Of a stretch of DNA of 64,000 nt, positions 27,935 to 36,592 are shown piece by piece. The stretch's first letter is position 1; the number at the start of each line of letters is the position of its first letter. Source of the DNA: Aquimarina sp. RZ0 (GTDB lineage Bacteria; Bacteroidota; Bacteroidia; Flavobacteriales; Flavobacteriaceae); contig NZ_VTZU01000004.1 of NCBI RefSeq assembly GCF_008370685.1, positions 1 to 64,000 of the forward strand. The letters run 5' to 3'. A program made the position numbers and the translations under genes. A model generated the notes under the pieces. It ran no database searches, was not told the DNA's origin, and saw only the letters and a program-made list of their open reading frames with translations.

Positions 27935-29897
27935 AGAATTGAATTTGAGAATTTGGACGATTAAAATTATAAACATATCTAAAACCTAGACTTGGTCCAA
28001 TTCTAACTACGCCAATGTTCGTGCCAATAAAAATTCCAGTTTGCAGGTTTGTAAAACTATCATCTATTTCTCGAGAAACAAAAGAGTCTAAGTCTGGATT
28101 TCGTCTTTCTACACCATTTTGATCGATTAAGAAACCCTCACCAATGATCTCCTGATCATTTGTACTGCTTAGGTCTATTCTAAGTTGAACTCCTAGCCCC
28201 ATGGCAAAATAGTTATTAAAATTATGCCGGTATGAGGCGGGTACGGCAATTATAGAAATATTGTTAAACTGGTTTGTTTCTGAAAATCGTATAACGTCAT
28301 TTGTTCCGGTTGGATTAATAGTTCTGGTTTCAGAATTTATGAGTTCATCAAAAGAAGCAGCAGAAAATAATAATTCTGCCTGATAGTATCCTCGGTACGA
28401 TTTAAAAGGTGATAAGGTTGCTCCAACAAAGTATTCTTTTTGATTTTCTAATTCTGGAACTGTAATATACCCTGCTTTTGCGCCAATAGAAATCCCTGGT
28501 AAAAATCGAGTAGTAGCATAATTGGTAATAATAGGTTCATTTTTGTCAAAATAAATAGCAGTCTTGCTTTGGGTCTTTTTTTTATGAAATTTTTCACCGA
28601 ATTTCATAGAATATTTTACAAAACCTTTAGTAGAATCTATTGCCGAAACATTTTTTTGCTCACTTCCGGGAAGATAAATTTTATGAAACTGAAAGATGAT
28701 TTTATCCTTTTGTAGTATCGTATCCAGACAACTATAATTTATTTCTCTTTCCTTTGGACAGATTGGACATTCTGGATACATGGTATCGATTCTCAATGTA
28801 GATTTATCAAACATTTCTGGAGTATCTACTTCTAACTTAATCGTATTGGCTGGGCCTTCTCCATTATTTTGAAAACGAACTTTGAATTTTAATCGTTTGA
28901 ATCTGACCAAACGATAATTCATTAACCAGCCATTAGAAGACATTTTATTAGGATCATGAGAAGTTACAATTTCCATTTCAGTGTCTTTTACTGTATGATC
29001 ATCAAAATTAGTATCAGGAACATAAACACTTCTTAAGGTAACAATAGCACTGGTGTCTTTAATCATTTCGGGAGTCGTTTTTAGTGTCCTGAATATATTG
29101 CGTTCCTCACCTGGTTGCATGTTTTCAAACTCAATGATCTGATAGCTTCGGTATAGTGCTTTAGATTTTTCCAGTGTTAATGGAAAGTTTTTTCGTTTTG
29201 TGGTGTCTTGTACAAAAAGCTTTTTGTACTGTAAAAATGAGGTATTGTTAGATGCTAATAAGGTATGATCATCGTTCTTTGGTAATACTTGAGAAATAGC
29301 AGTTAGCGTAACAATGCGTTCACCATGATGTAATCGCGTATCTTCAATAATGAAGTTGTCATTTTTAAATTGCAGATCATTATAAAATAGATATAGCTTT
29401 CCGTTAGAAACATAATTATGATTATTCTTATAACTAGTGATAAATACCATTTCTTGATCAGGAATAGGTTCTCGGTTTCTTTTTAGAAGCAAATCTGTAC
29501 CTTCTGTAAAAAGAGAATTGTCTTCTATAGAGGTTTCATCATTTACATTGCTAATAGTTACAGATTTTGGCCTACTTGCAGGTGGTTTTCCATTGTCATA
29601 GTTGTTTGTAGCCCAAAGTTTTGTGTCAAATGTTCCATTCTTTTTGTAGTTGTGTTGCGGTTTTTCTTTAAAACTGTAATTGCCATCTCCAAATTCCCAA
29701 TAATAGGTATAAAAAGCTTTGGGAGCTCCGGCAATTTGATTGAGAGGAGGCATTTCTGCTTTATAGATTACTTGATTGCCTTGGATTTCATATGATATAG
29801 GTGCTATTCTTGGGGTGGTGTCATTAGTGAGTATTTGTCCGAAACATACTAATTGAAACAATATAATACTCGTAAATAAAGTAAAGAACCTCTTCAT
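27915..29897 (-). CDS. PKD-domain protein with C-terminal outer-membrane barrel
   Basis: The 660-residue protein has a signal peptide (cut near CFGQ), a PKD domain at about residues 50-115 (YYWEFGDGNYSFKEKPQHNYKKNGTFDTKL), a middle beta-rich region with a four-Cys cluster (YPECPICPKEREINYSC), and from about residue 465 a porin-like strand pattern (GISIGAKAGYITVP, YFAMGLGVQLRIDL, GPSLGFRYVYNF) ending in Phe, as barrel proteins do. Predicted location is the outer membrane with a periplasmic or surface PKD part. Its 3' end overlaps the CHAT gene, suggesting a joint role, perhaps sensing or presenting substrate. Confidence 0.8.
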   Translation of the reverse strand: MKRFFTLFTSIILFQLVCFGQILTNDTTPRIAPISYEIQGNQVIYKAEMPPLNQIAGAPKAFYTYYWEFGDGNYSFKEKPQHNYKKNGTFDTKLWATNNYDNGKPPASRPKSVTISNVNDETSIEDNSLFTEGTDLLLKRNREPIPDQEMVFITSYKNNHNYVSNGKLYLFYNDLQFKNDNFIIEDTRLHHGERIVTLTAISQVLPKNDDHTLLASNNTSFLQYKKLFVQDTTKRKNFPLTLEKSKALYRSYQIIEFENMQPGEERNIFRTLKTTPEMIKDTSAIVTLRSVYVPDTNFDDHTVKDTEMEIVTSHDPNKMSSNGWLMNYRLVRFKRLKFKVRFQNNGEGPANTIKLEVDTPEMFDKSTLRIDTMYPECPICPKEREINYSCLDTILQKDKIIFQFHKIYLPGSEQKNVSAIDSTKGFVKYSMKFGEKFHKKKTQSKTAIYFDKNEPIITNYATTRFLPGISIGAKAGYITVPELENQKEYFVGATLSPFKSYRGYYQAELLFSAASFDELINSETRTINPTGTNDVIRFSETNQFNNISIIAVPASYRHNFNNYFAMGLGVQLRIDLSSTNDQEIIGEGFLIDQNGVERRNPDLDSFVSREIDDSFTNLQTGIFIGTNIGVVRIGPSLGFRYVYNFNRPNSQIQFYGIWKF

Positions 29898-29941
29898 GAT
29901 TCGTTGTTAGTAGTTACTAAAGATAAGTAAAAGTTCATAGA

Positions 29942-29968
29942 ATTCCGGAAGGTAAATGCTTCCGGAAT
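29942..29968 (-). terminator. Hairpin after the serine hydrolase gene
   Basis: ATTCCGGAAG at 29942-29951 pairs perfectly with CTTCCGGAAT at 29959-29968 around a 7-base loop. The minus-strand T-tract is weak, the plus-strand one (CTTCTTTT) better. It separates the serine hydrolase gene from the PKD-CHAT-retropepsin group. Confidence 0.65.
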
Positions 29969-30014
29969 CTCTTCTTTTATGTATAGATGATTTGTGATCA
30001 ATAAATAGACGAGG

Positions 30015-31238
30015 TTATTCCCATGCATCATTATAGGCATTATAAATCATTTGGCGTAGGCTTGTAGTATTGTTTAAAGTAACATCCTGGCTATTCATTA
30101 CAATTACACAATCAATGCCATTTACGGGAAACATAACTATCTGATTGCGTACTCCTTGAGAAACGGCGGAGTCGTTACTAGAACCTATAGATCCACCTTT
30201 TCCATAATAATTTCCATGGATCTCGTCATTAGGGTCGGCAATATCCATTCCTAAACGATGTTCTTTCATAAGATTTCTTTGATCTTCTGTGACTAAAATT
30301 TCGCTATGCTCAAAAAAGGCATTTACTTTTGCCATTTCGATGACCGACATAAAATAACCTCCACCACCAGATTTGTTATTCCAACTAGTATAGAATGATC
30401 CGTTAGTGTTTGTGTTGATATCATTTTTGTTATAATAAAGCGTAGCATTGCTTTGGTCTTCTGGAACACAGCCAACCAGAGGTAATGCCAAACTATCAAA
30501 AATATTTTCCTGCATATATAACAAATACATGAATTGCGTATTTGCATCGTTCTCCAGATCAATGATATTTGTATTGTCTACAGCACTCCATAAAGATGGA
30601 ATAAGAATTCTAAATAATGCAAAGTTTACATTAAGATAGTTACGACTTTGTGAATTAATTACTCCTGTTTCGATACAATCTCTTAATCCTCGATATCCTA
30701 ATGTGGTGTCAAAATTATTGTTAGTGCTTTGTAGTCCAGACTCGTGTTTTAATAGGTCTTTAAAGCTAAGATCGGATATTCCAGGTCCTTTTGTCCATGA
30801 TGCTGGTAGCCAATCTTCAATTTTGTCTTCTATAGTAAGACTATTAGCTTCCAGTAATTGTATAGCAGCAATGGCAGTATAAAATTTGGTGATACTTGCT
30901 ACATTTATTTCTTTGTTTAGTGTAAAGTTAACTGCACCATCAATTGCCGTTCTAGCTTGTCCGTATGCATTAGATCTGGATAAATTTCCATTAACATTTA
31001 TGGTATATGCCCACCCAATAGGGGTGTCATTGCCTGCATTTACAGATGATATAATATTTTGTTCAAAAAGATCCATGTTAAAAACTGGAGCGTTCGTTTG
31101 TAGCTGATCAATATCATCTGTATTCTCACAACTTATGAATACGAGTATAGGTAAGATTAAAAATAAAAAGATATTTGTTTTTTGGATTACATCCCTACTT
31201 TTATTTGGTATTGTAACGGTTACATTGTTTGTAGTCAT
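30015..31238 (-). CDS. Class C beta-lactamase-like serine hydrolase lipoprotein
   Basis: The 407-residue protein has a long polar N-terminus before a hydrophobic stretch and lipobox (LVFISCEN, Cys about residue 37). The hydrolase domain has the S-x-x-K motif (Ser115-Lys118 in NVASITKFYTAI), a Tyr-x-Asn-like YLNVNFALF, and GKGGSIGSS in place of the usual KTG-type strand. Family members include peptidases, esterases and carboxypeptidases. Its promoter region shares two spaced blocks with that of the next lipoprotein gene upstream, so the two are probably co-regulated. Confidence 0.85.
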   Translation of the reverse strand: MTTNNVTVTIPNKSRDVIQKTNIFLFLILPILVFISCENTDDIDQLQTNAPVFNMDLFEQNIISSVNAGNDTPIGWAYTINVNGNLSRSNAYGQARTAIDGAVNFTLNKEINVASITKFYTAIAAIQLLEANSLTIEDKIEDWLPASWTKGPGISDLSFKDLLKHESGLQSTNNNFDTTLGYRGLRDCIETGVINSQSRNYLNVNFALFRILIPSLWSAVDNTNIIDLENDANTQFMYLLYMQENIFDSLALPLVGCVPEDQSNATLYYNKNDINTNTNGSFYTSWNNKSGGGGYFMSVIEMAKVNAFFEHSEILVTEDQRNLMKEHRLGMDIADPNDEIHGNYYGKGGSIGSSNDSAVSQGVRNQIVMFPVNGIDCVIVMNSQDVTLNNTTSLRQMIYNAYNDAWE

Positions 31239-31255
31239 GATTTATGTGTTTTTTA

Positions 31256-31295
31256 GTTTATACTATCATATCAATAGCATTGTCTTTTTGTTACC
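31256..31295 (-). promoter_or_regulatory. Putative alternative-sigma promoter, serine hydrolase gene
   Basis: Read on the minus strand: GGTAACAAAAA, 10 bases, TTGATAT, 7 bases, TAAAC, then the ATG 17 bases further. The identical blocks with identical spacings occur at 32565-32604 ahead of the other lipoprotein gene. The AAC-containing upstream block resembles ECF-type -35 elements. A sigma factor gene lies close by at 32651. Confidence 0.6.
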
Positions 31296-31390
31296 TCTAT
31301 TTGTGATTTTTTTTAAGAATTTTTTTTTAGCTAAAATGGTTGAACCTGGATTTTTTCATGTATAATCCGAGGTGAACTTTGATTAAATAA

Positions 31391-31419
31391 AAATTCCGGA
31401 AGTTTCACCTCCGGAATTT
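31391..31419 (-). terminator. Terminator after the 349-aa lipoprotein gene
   Basis: AAATTCCGGA at 31391-31400 pairs with TCCGGAATTT at 31410-31419 around a 9-base loop. On the minus strand the stem is followed by TTATTTAATC, completing a T-rich tail. Confidence 0.78.
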
Positions 31420-31478
31420 ATGCTGAAATCTGCTGTACCCCCCATTACTTAATTAGCATATTCCAGTGTGAGATTTAT

Positions 31479-32528
31479 TTACGGAAGATCATTAATTAAT
31501 GCAATCAATTCAGCCTCTGTTCCAGTAGTTGTAGTACCAATTACTTCTAAGTGATCTTCACCTATGGTTACACCTTGAATAGCATATACGTATTGACCAT
31601 CTTGTACGGATACAAAAATAAAATGTACTTCTAATCCAATTGGTATTAAGCCATAATGTTCAGAGAATAAACCAGTTTCTGGATTGTAAATGTCTAATAA
31701 TGCTAATGCTGTAGGTTCTCCATCATAAGAGATGTATACATTACTATTAGTATTGTCAAAACCTTCTGGGACATCTACATATACAATTGTTTTAGGGGCA
31801 TTATAATTATACCAACGATCTAAATTTGTCCATCCAAAATTACTAAGAAAACCTCCATATCCAGTAAGAATCTGTCCGTTAGGGCCTTCTCTTTCTCTTT
31901 GTTCTAAGACTCCTTGTTCGTCTTCTTCCCATACAATATCACATTGCATTTCATCTCCATCACAATCATTGTTTTGACCATTAAAAATTACCATATCTTC
32001 ATCAAATTCATCTACAGGAACAAAAATTTGAAAACCATTAGCAAGTTCTAATTGTTGACCGTTTTGAGTAGCATTTATAAAAAATTCTCCAGCAGACACT
32101 AGTGTTTCTACATCTCCATTAGGACGTTTCCCGTTGGTAGGCATTTTAGTCAGTACCATTTTTGACTTGTTGTAAATTTCAATTAATTCAATGGTAACAA
32201 GACCAGTAACAGTGTTGCCATTTTGATCTTTAAAGCTATCTGGAGAAAAGGTAAGTATGGTTCCTTCTGCGCCATACATTTCTCCAGTGCCTCCTGCATT
32301 TAGCATAAAAATCTGTAACGCTTCTTCACGGTTTTCGATAATCTCAGCTTCAAATTCTAATCCATCTAGGATTTGCTTAACAATAATATCGTTATCATCA
32401 TTTTTACTACAACTTGTTAGGAAAAAAATAGTTAACCCTAAAAGTAAAAAGCTTATCCTGTTCTGTTTTACATTCTTACTACTATTCAGTAATGTAAGTG
32501 TTTTGCTATTTGTTCTCATAGTATTCAA
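31479..32528 (-). CDS. Putative lipoprotein of unknown function
   Basis: The 349-residue protein has an unusual polar leader of about 25 residues before the hydrophobic stretch and lipobox (FFLTSCSKNDDND). The leader resembles that of the neighbouring serine hydrolase lipoprotein in length and composition. The body is beta-rich and acidic, with a Cys-containing acidic stretch (QNNDCDGDEMQCDIVW) that may bind metal. I recognise no domain. An alternative Met is at residue 4. It is divergent from the sigma factor gene at 32651 with 122 bases between. Confidence 0.7.
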   Translation of the reverse strand: MNTMRTNSKTLTLLNSSKNVKQNRISFLLLGLTIFFLTSCSKNDDNDIIVKQILDGLEFEAEIIENREEALQIFMLNAGGTGEMYGAEGTILTFSPDSFKDQNGNTVTGLVTIELIEIYNKSKMVLTKMPTNGKRPNGDVETLVSAGEFFINATQNGQQLELANGFQIFVPVDEFDEDMVIFNGQNNDCDGDEMQCDIVWEEDEQGVLEQREREGPNGQILTGYGGFLSNFGWTNLDRWYNYNAPKTIVYVDVPEGFDNTNSNVYISYDGEPTALALLDIYNPETGLFSEHYGLIPIGLEVHFIFVSVQDGQYVYAIQGVTIGEDHLEVIGTTTTGTEAELIALINDLP

Positions 32529-32564
32529 TTTTAAGTGTCCGTTATAGACTTTCTAAATTTTGTT

Positions 32565-32604
32565 GTTTACATCTTTATATCAACAACACTAGTTTTTTGT
32601 TACC
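32565..32604 (-). promoter_or_regulatory. Putative alternative-sigma promoter, 349-aa lipoprotein gene
   Basis: On the minus strand: GGTAACAAAAA, 10 bases, TTGATAT, 7 bases, TAAAC, about 36 bases before the ATG. Blocks and spacings match 31256-31295, while the intervening bases differ, as expected for conserved promoter elements rather than a recent copy. Confidence 0.6.
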
Positions 32605-32650
32605 TTTTTTCTTAAAACTTTTTTAATTTAGTTGTCCAGACCAATTATTT

Positions 32651-33238
32651 ATGGGAAAATCCAAAACGCATGCTGATCAGAAATATATTGAGGCGCTCTT
32701 GAATAATGATACAATAGTTCTTAAAGAAATATATGAAAAATTTGCTCCTAAAGTCGTGGGCTATATAAAGAAGAATAACGGTGATGAATCCAGAGCTCAG
32801 GACATTATACAAGAAACATTAATAGCCATATATAAGCTGGTAAAAGAAAAAGGATTATTGCTTACTTGTCCATTTGATGCATATTTTTTTTTATTGTGTA
32901 AACGCAAATGGCTGAATGAACTAAAAAAAGCCTCTTTAAAAGAGGTAACAATTAATGAAGAAGTTGTATCTATTAATGATGAGAGCATTCAACATGCTGA
33001 TGAGACTTTGATTTTTGAGGCTAGAAACGAGCTTTTTACTGAAGTGTTTGAGCAGTTAGGGAAGACATGTAAAGAATTGTTAAAAGCAATTTTTACGATA
33101 AAATCTATGGAAGCAGTAGCCTCAAAATTAGGGCAATCCTATGGATATGTACGTAAGAAGAAATCTTTATGTATTGGTCAACTGACAAAGATGATACAAA
33201 GTTCACCAAAGTATAATCGAATAAAAAATTTGTTATGA
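32651..33238 (+). CDS. Sigma-70 family (ECF-like) RNA polymerase sigma factor
   Basis: The 195-residue protein has a region 2 with EIYEKFAPKVVGYIKKNNGDESRAQDIIQETLIAIYKL and a region 4 helix-turn-helix (MEAVASKLGQSYGYVRKKKSLCIGQL). Length and the two-domain layout fit ECF sigma factors. Its stop overlaps the start of a membrane TPR gene by 4 bases (ATGA), the usual arrangement for a sigma factor and its regulator. It faces the lipoprotein genes whose promoters share a motif, making these its most likely targets, though this is inference. Confidence 0.88.
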   Translation: MGKSKTHADQKYIEALLNNDTIVLKEIYEKFAPKVVGYIKKNNGDESRAQDIIQETLIAIYKLVKEKGLLLTCPFDAYFFLLCKRKWLNELKKASLKEVTINEEVVSINDESIQHADETLIFEARNELFTEVFEQLGKTCKELLKAIFTIKSMEAVASKLGQSYGYVRKKKSLCIGQLTKMIQSSPKYNRIKNLL

Positions 33239-33972
33239 CCCCAGAAGAAAAATACGAGCTTTTTGAACGAAAAATAAATGGAGAACTTTCGGCTAAAGAA
33301 GAGGGCAGATTATTATTAATAATAAATAATGATAAGGCTATTGCTGATGAATTTAGAATATACAAAGAATGGAGTTCATATTTGGGTTCTAATCTTAATT
33401 TAATGCAAGAACAATCTGATTTAGAAAATAATCTAAAAGAAATTGGAAATGCGTTTTTTACACAAAAATCAGGTGAAAAAAAGGCAAAAATTATTAAAAT
33501 TCCATCTTGGGGCTATGCTGTTGCTGCAAGTATTGCAATTATTTTGGGAGTATATATTTTTACTAAGAGTAAGCCAACGTATAATGATTTTGTTTCTATA
33601 CCAGAATTATCAATCATAGAAAGAGGAGTTGAAAATGAAATTATAAATAATGCAGAAGAGGCTTTTAATTCAAAAAACTATGATAAGGCAGGGAAATACC
33701 TGTCAGAGTTATTGAAAAATGACGAGACAAATTCAGTATATCTTTTTTACTATGGTATTACACTTATAGAACAGAATAAAAGTAAAGAAGCATCCCAGAT
33801 TTTTGCAACACTGCAAAAGGGAAGTTCTGCTTATAAATATCGAGCAATTTGGTTTGAAGCGCTGAATCAATTGAAACAAGATAATAAAGATCAATGTATT
33901 GAGTTATTGAAGACGGTGCCAAAAGAAGCTGAAGATTACACACAAGCCCAAAAATTGCTTAAAAAACTATAA
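33235..33972 (+). CDS. Membrane TPR protein, candidate anti-sigma factor
   Basis: The 245-residue protein has a cytoplasmic N-terminal part of about 95 residues (MTPEEKYELFERKINGELS, resembling the start of anti-sigma proteins), one TM segment (WGYAVAASIAIILGVYIFT), and a periplasmic part with TPR-like helices (AEEAFNSKNYDKAGKYLSELL, YYGITLIEQNKSKEASQIFATL). Coupling to the sigma gene supports an anti-sigma role that senses the envelope. TPR partners in the same locus (the CHAT protein) could interact with it. The assignment rests on layout, not on a recognised anti-sigma domain. Confidence 0.75.
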   Translation: MTPEEKYELFERKINGELSAKEEGRLLLIINNDKAIADEFRIYKEWSSYLGSNLNLMQEQSDLENNLKEIGNAFFTQKSGEKKAKIIKIPSWGYAVAASIAIILGVYIFTKSKPTYNDFVSIPELSIIERGVENEIINNAEEAFNSKNYDKAGKYLSELLKNDETNSVYLFYYGITLIEQNKSKEASQIFATLQKGSSAYKYRAIWFEALNQLKQDNKDQCIELLKTVPKEAEDYTQAQKLLKKL

Positions 33973-34102
33973 TGTATTTGATAATAAATTTGATTATAAT
34001 ATGTTAATTAGTTGTGTTATTTGTGCTAAAAATGCTGTATTGTGTAATGTATTGCAAGTAATTCCTACTAAGTTTTTGAATAATTTTAAAAAGAGATGTG
34101 TT

Positions 34103-34390
34103 ATGAAGATGAATGATCAAATACAAGTTATAGAAAAAGAGCAAATAAAATTTTTACATTTTCCTCACCAGGAAGTTTTAATGAATAAAAAAGAAAAACA
34201 TACCAGATGTTTAGATTTAAAAAGAGCGATGAGTCTAGGTAATTTAGAACATGCTAAAGTTAAAATTATTTTTGCAGATGATAAAGGACCTAAAAAAGTA
34301 GAGACAACCGTTTGGGGGATTACAGAAAAGTCTGTGATTTTGAAACAATCTACCATTATCCCTTTAAAAAGGATTATTAGTGTAAATTAG
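34103..34390 (+). CDS. Small conserved-looking protein of unknown function
   Basis: The open frame begins at 34001, but the ATG at 34103 after AAAAAGAGATG is a better start (95 aa, MKMNDQIQVIEKEQ); a further Met (MNKKEKHTRC) is possible. The C-terminal half, DLKRAMSLGNLEHAKVKIIFADD and VETTVWGITEKSVILKQSTIIPLKRI, looks like a compact beta-rich domain that I believe is common in flavobacteria, without known function. It lies between the sigma/TPR pair and tatD on the same strand, but gaps on both sides suggest its own transcript. Confidence 0.65.
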   Translation: MKMNDQIQVIEKEQIKFLHFPHQEVLMNKKEKHTRCLDLKRAMSLGNLEHAKVKIIFADDKGPKKVETTVWGITEKSVILKQSTIIPLKRIISVN

Positions 34391-34470
34391 AAGTATTACT
34401 AAGATTTTTTTATAAAAAATTATTTTTTTTGATATAAATTATGTGAGTAAAATTTAGTTATTTTTGCCGC

Positions 34471-35259
34471 ATGATACTTACCGATACACATACCCATATA
34501 TATAGTGAATCTTTTGCAGAAGATCAGGATACAATGATGCAAAGAGCAATGTCATCTGGAGTAGAACGTTTTTTTGTGCCAGCTATTGATTCTACACATA
34601 CAGAATCGATGTATGTGATAGAGAAAAAATATCCTGAGAATGTTTTTCTGATGATGGGGTTACATCCTACTCATGTTAAAGAGAATTATAAAAAGGAGCT
34701 ACAGCATGTAGAAGAAGAATTAGAAAAACGTTTGGGAGGTAATTCTGATCAGAAATTCTATGCGGTAGGAGAGATAGGGGTTGATTTATATTGGGATAAA
34801 ACTTTTTTAAAAGAACAGCAAGAAGCTTTTAGATATCAAATTAGACTAGCAAAGAAATATCAATTGCCAATAGTAATTCATTGTAGAGATGCATTCAATG
34901 AAGTTTTTGAAGTGCTAGAGTCAGAAAAAGGAGATGATTTGTTTGGGATATTTCATTGTTTTACTGGAACTAAAGGAGATGCTCAAAAAGCGATTGATTA
35001 TAATATGAAATTAGGGATTGGAGGTGTTGTTACTTTTAAAAATGGAAAGATAGATACTTTTTTACGAGAATTTTCATTAGATCATATTGTATTAGAAACA
35101 GACGCGCCGTATCTGGCACCTACTCCGTTTAGAGGAAAAAGAAACGAAAGCTCATACCTTATCAAGGTAGCTGAGAAACTATCCGATATATATGAAGTGC
35201 CTATAGAAGAAATTGCCAGAATCACTACAGAAAACTCTAAGACGATATTTGGAGTATAG
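34471..35259 (+). CDS. TatD family metal-dependent hydrolase
   Basis: The 262-residue amidohydrolase-fold protein has the TatD landmarks: LTDTHTHIY, GEIGVDLYWD, VIHCRDAF, IFHCFTGT and LETDAPYLAP, giving the metal-ligand His, Glu and Asp residues. TatD proteins act as cytoplasmic DNases or exonucleases in quality control. The name tatD is not certain among the family's several paralogues. An asparaginase gene follows by 58 bases on the same strand. Confidence 0.93.
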   Translation: MILTDTHTHIYSESFAEDQDTMMQRAMSSGVERFFVPAIDSTHTESMYVIEKKYPENVFLMMGLHPTHVKENYKKELQHVEEELEKRLGGNSDQKFYAVGEIGVDLYWDKTFLKEQQEAFRYQIRLAKKYQLPIVIHCRDAFNEVFEVLESEKGDDLFGIFHCFTGTKGDAQKAIDYNMKLGIGGVVTFKNGKIDTFLREFSLDHIVLETDAPYLAPTPFRGKRNESSYLIKVAEKLSDIYEVPIEEIARITTENSKTIFGV

Positions 35260-35317
35260 ATAAAACTATTTTGATTTAATTTTTGTTCATTTGCTATTCA
35301 AGAGAACTTGATTTTAA

Positions 35318-36346
35318 ATGAATACATCTCCTAATATATTACTTATCTATACCGGTGGTACGATCGGTATGATTAAAAATTTTGAAACGGGAGCGCTTAT
35401 CGCTTTTGATTTTAATGAATTATTGCTCAAAATCCCTGAACTCAAACAACTGGATTGTCAGATTAAGACCATAAGTTTTGATGAGCCTATTGATTCCTCT
35501 GATATGGATATCAACAGGTGGAAAGATTTAGGAGATATCATCCATGAGAATTATGATCTGTATGACGGTTTTGTTGTTTTGCACGGTAGTGATACGATGT
35601 CGTATACATCTTCTGCCTTAAGTTTTATGTTTGAGAATCTAACCAAACCAATCATTTTTACGGGGTCACAATTGCCTATTGGGGATTTGAGAACAGATGC
35701 AAAAGAAAATTTGATAACTGCTATCCAGATAGCGGCATTACAAAAAAAAGGTAAACCGGTAATTACAGAAGTAGGATTGTATTTTGAATATAAATTACTT
35801 CGTGCAAATAGAACGACAAAGATCAATGCAGAACATTTTAAAGCGTTTCAGTCACTCAATTATCCTTTTTTGGTTGAGTCTGGAGTACATCTCAAAGTAA
35901 ATACTGCTGTTTTGAGAACCGCAAATCGCCGAAAAAAAATGATATACCACACACATTTTGATACTAATATTATCATCATTAAAATGTTTCCCGGGATTAA
36001 CGAAGAGATTTTAAGAGGAATTTTTTTACTAAAAAGCATTAAAGGTATAATTATTGAGACATATGGATCAGGAAATACAACAACAAAAAAATGGTTTTTA
36101 GAGATGATTTCAGCACTTATTAAGAAAGGAATTCCGGTAGTAAATGTTACTCAATGTGTAGGAGGAAGTGTTGCTATGGGAAAGTATGCTACTAGTTTGG
36201 CACTTAAAAAAGCAGGTGTTATATCAGGTAATGACATTACAACAGAGGCAGCAGCAGCCAAATTGATGTATTTGCTTGGAGAAAAAATGCCGCTTAAAGT
36301 CCTCAAAACCATTTATGAAACATCGTTGAGAGGTGAAATGTCATAA
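35318..36346 (+). CDS. ansA: Type I L-asparaginase
   Basis: The 342-residue enzyme converts L-asparagine to aspartate and ammonia. The N-terminal YTGGTIGMI block gives the nucleophilic Thr, HGSDTMSYT the second Thr-Asp pair, and RTDAKENL the Lys. No signal peptide is seen, so it is a cytoplasmic, type I enzyme. It precedes the tRNA-Ser gene, 76 bases away. Confidence 0.93.
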   Translation: MNTSPNILLIYTGGTIGMIKNFETGALIAFDFNELLLKIPELKQLDCQIKTISFDEPIDSSDMDINRWKDLGDIIHENYDLYDGFVVLHGSDTMSYTSSALSFMFENLTKPIIFTGSQLPIGDLRTDAKENLITAIQIAALQKKGKPVITEVGLYFEYKLLRANRTTKINAEHFKAFQSLNYPFLVESGVHLKVNTAVLRTANRRKKMIYHTHFDTNIIIIKMFPGINEEILRGIFLLKSIKGIIIETYGSGNTTTKKWFLEMISALIKKGIPVVNVTQCVGGSVAMGKYATSLALKKAGVISGNDITTEAAAAKLMYLLGEKMPLKVLKTIYETSLRGEMS

Positions 36347-36422
36347 AATTAACGCCTCAAATTTTAGTAGTTAACATTTTTTTTGTTATTTGCTCAACCA
36401 TTTTTTTGGTATAATATTTAAT

Positions 36423-36510
36423 AGAGAGGTGGCCGAGTGGTCGAAGGCGCACGCCTGGAAAGTGTGTATACGCCAAAAGCGTATCGAGGGTTCGAATCCC
36501 TTCCTCTCTG
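36423..36510 (+). tRNA. tRNA-Ser (GGA)
   Basis: The 88-base cloverleaf has acceptor arms AGAGAGG (36423-36429) and CCTCTCT (36503-36509) with discriminator G at 36510, anticodon GGA in CCTGGAAAG, a long variable arm (GTATACGCCAAAAGCGTATC) characteristic of serine tRNAs, and a T arm GAGGGTTCGAATCCCTT. CCA is not encoded. Confidence 0.96.
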
Positions 36511-36592
36511 CATTATTATTAAAAAATTAATTGATTTTATAATATTTTTTTATCTTTAACCCTTTAACTAATTAAAATTAAGAATCAGCGCA

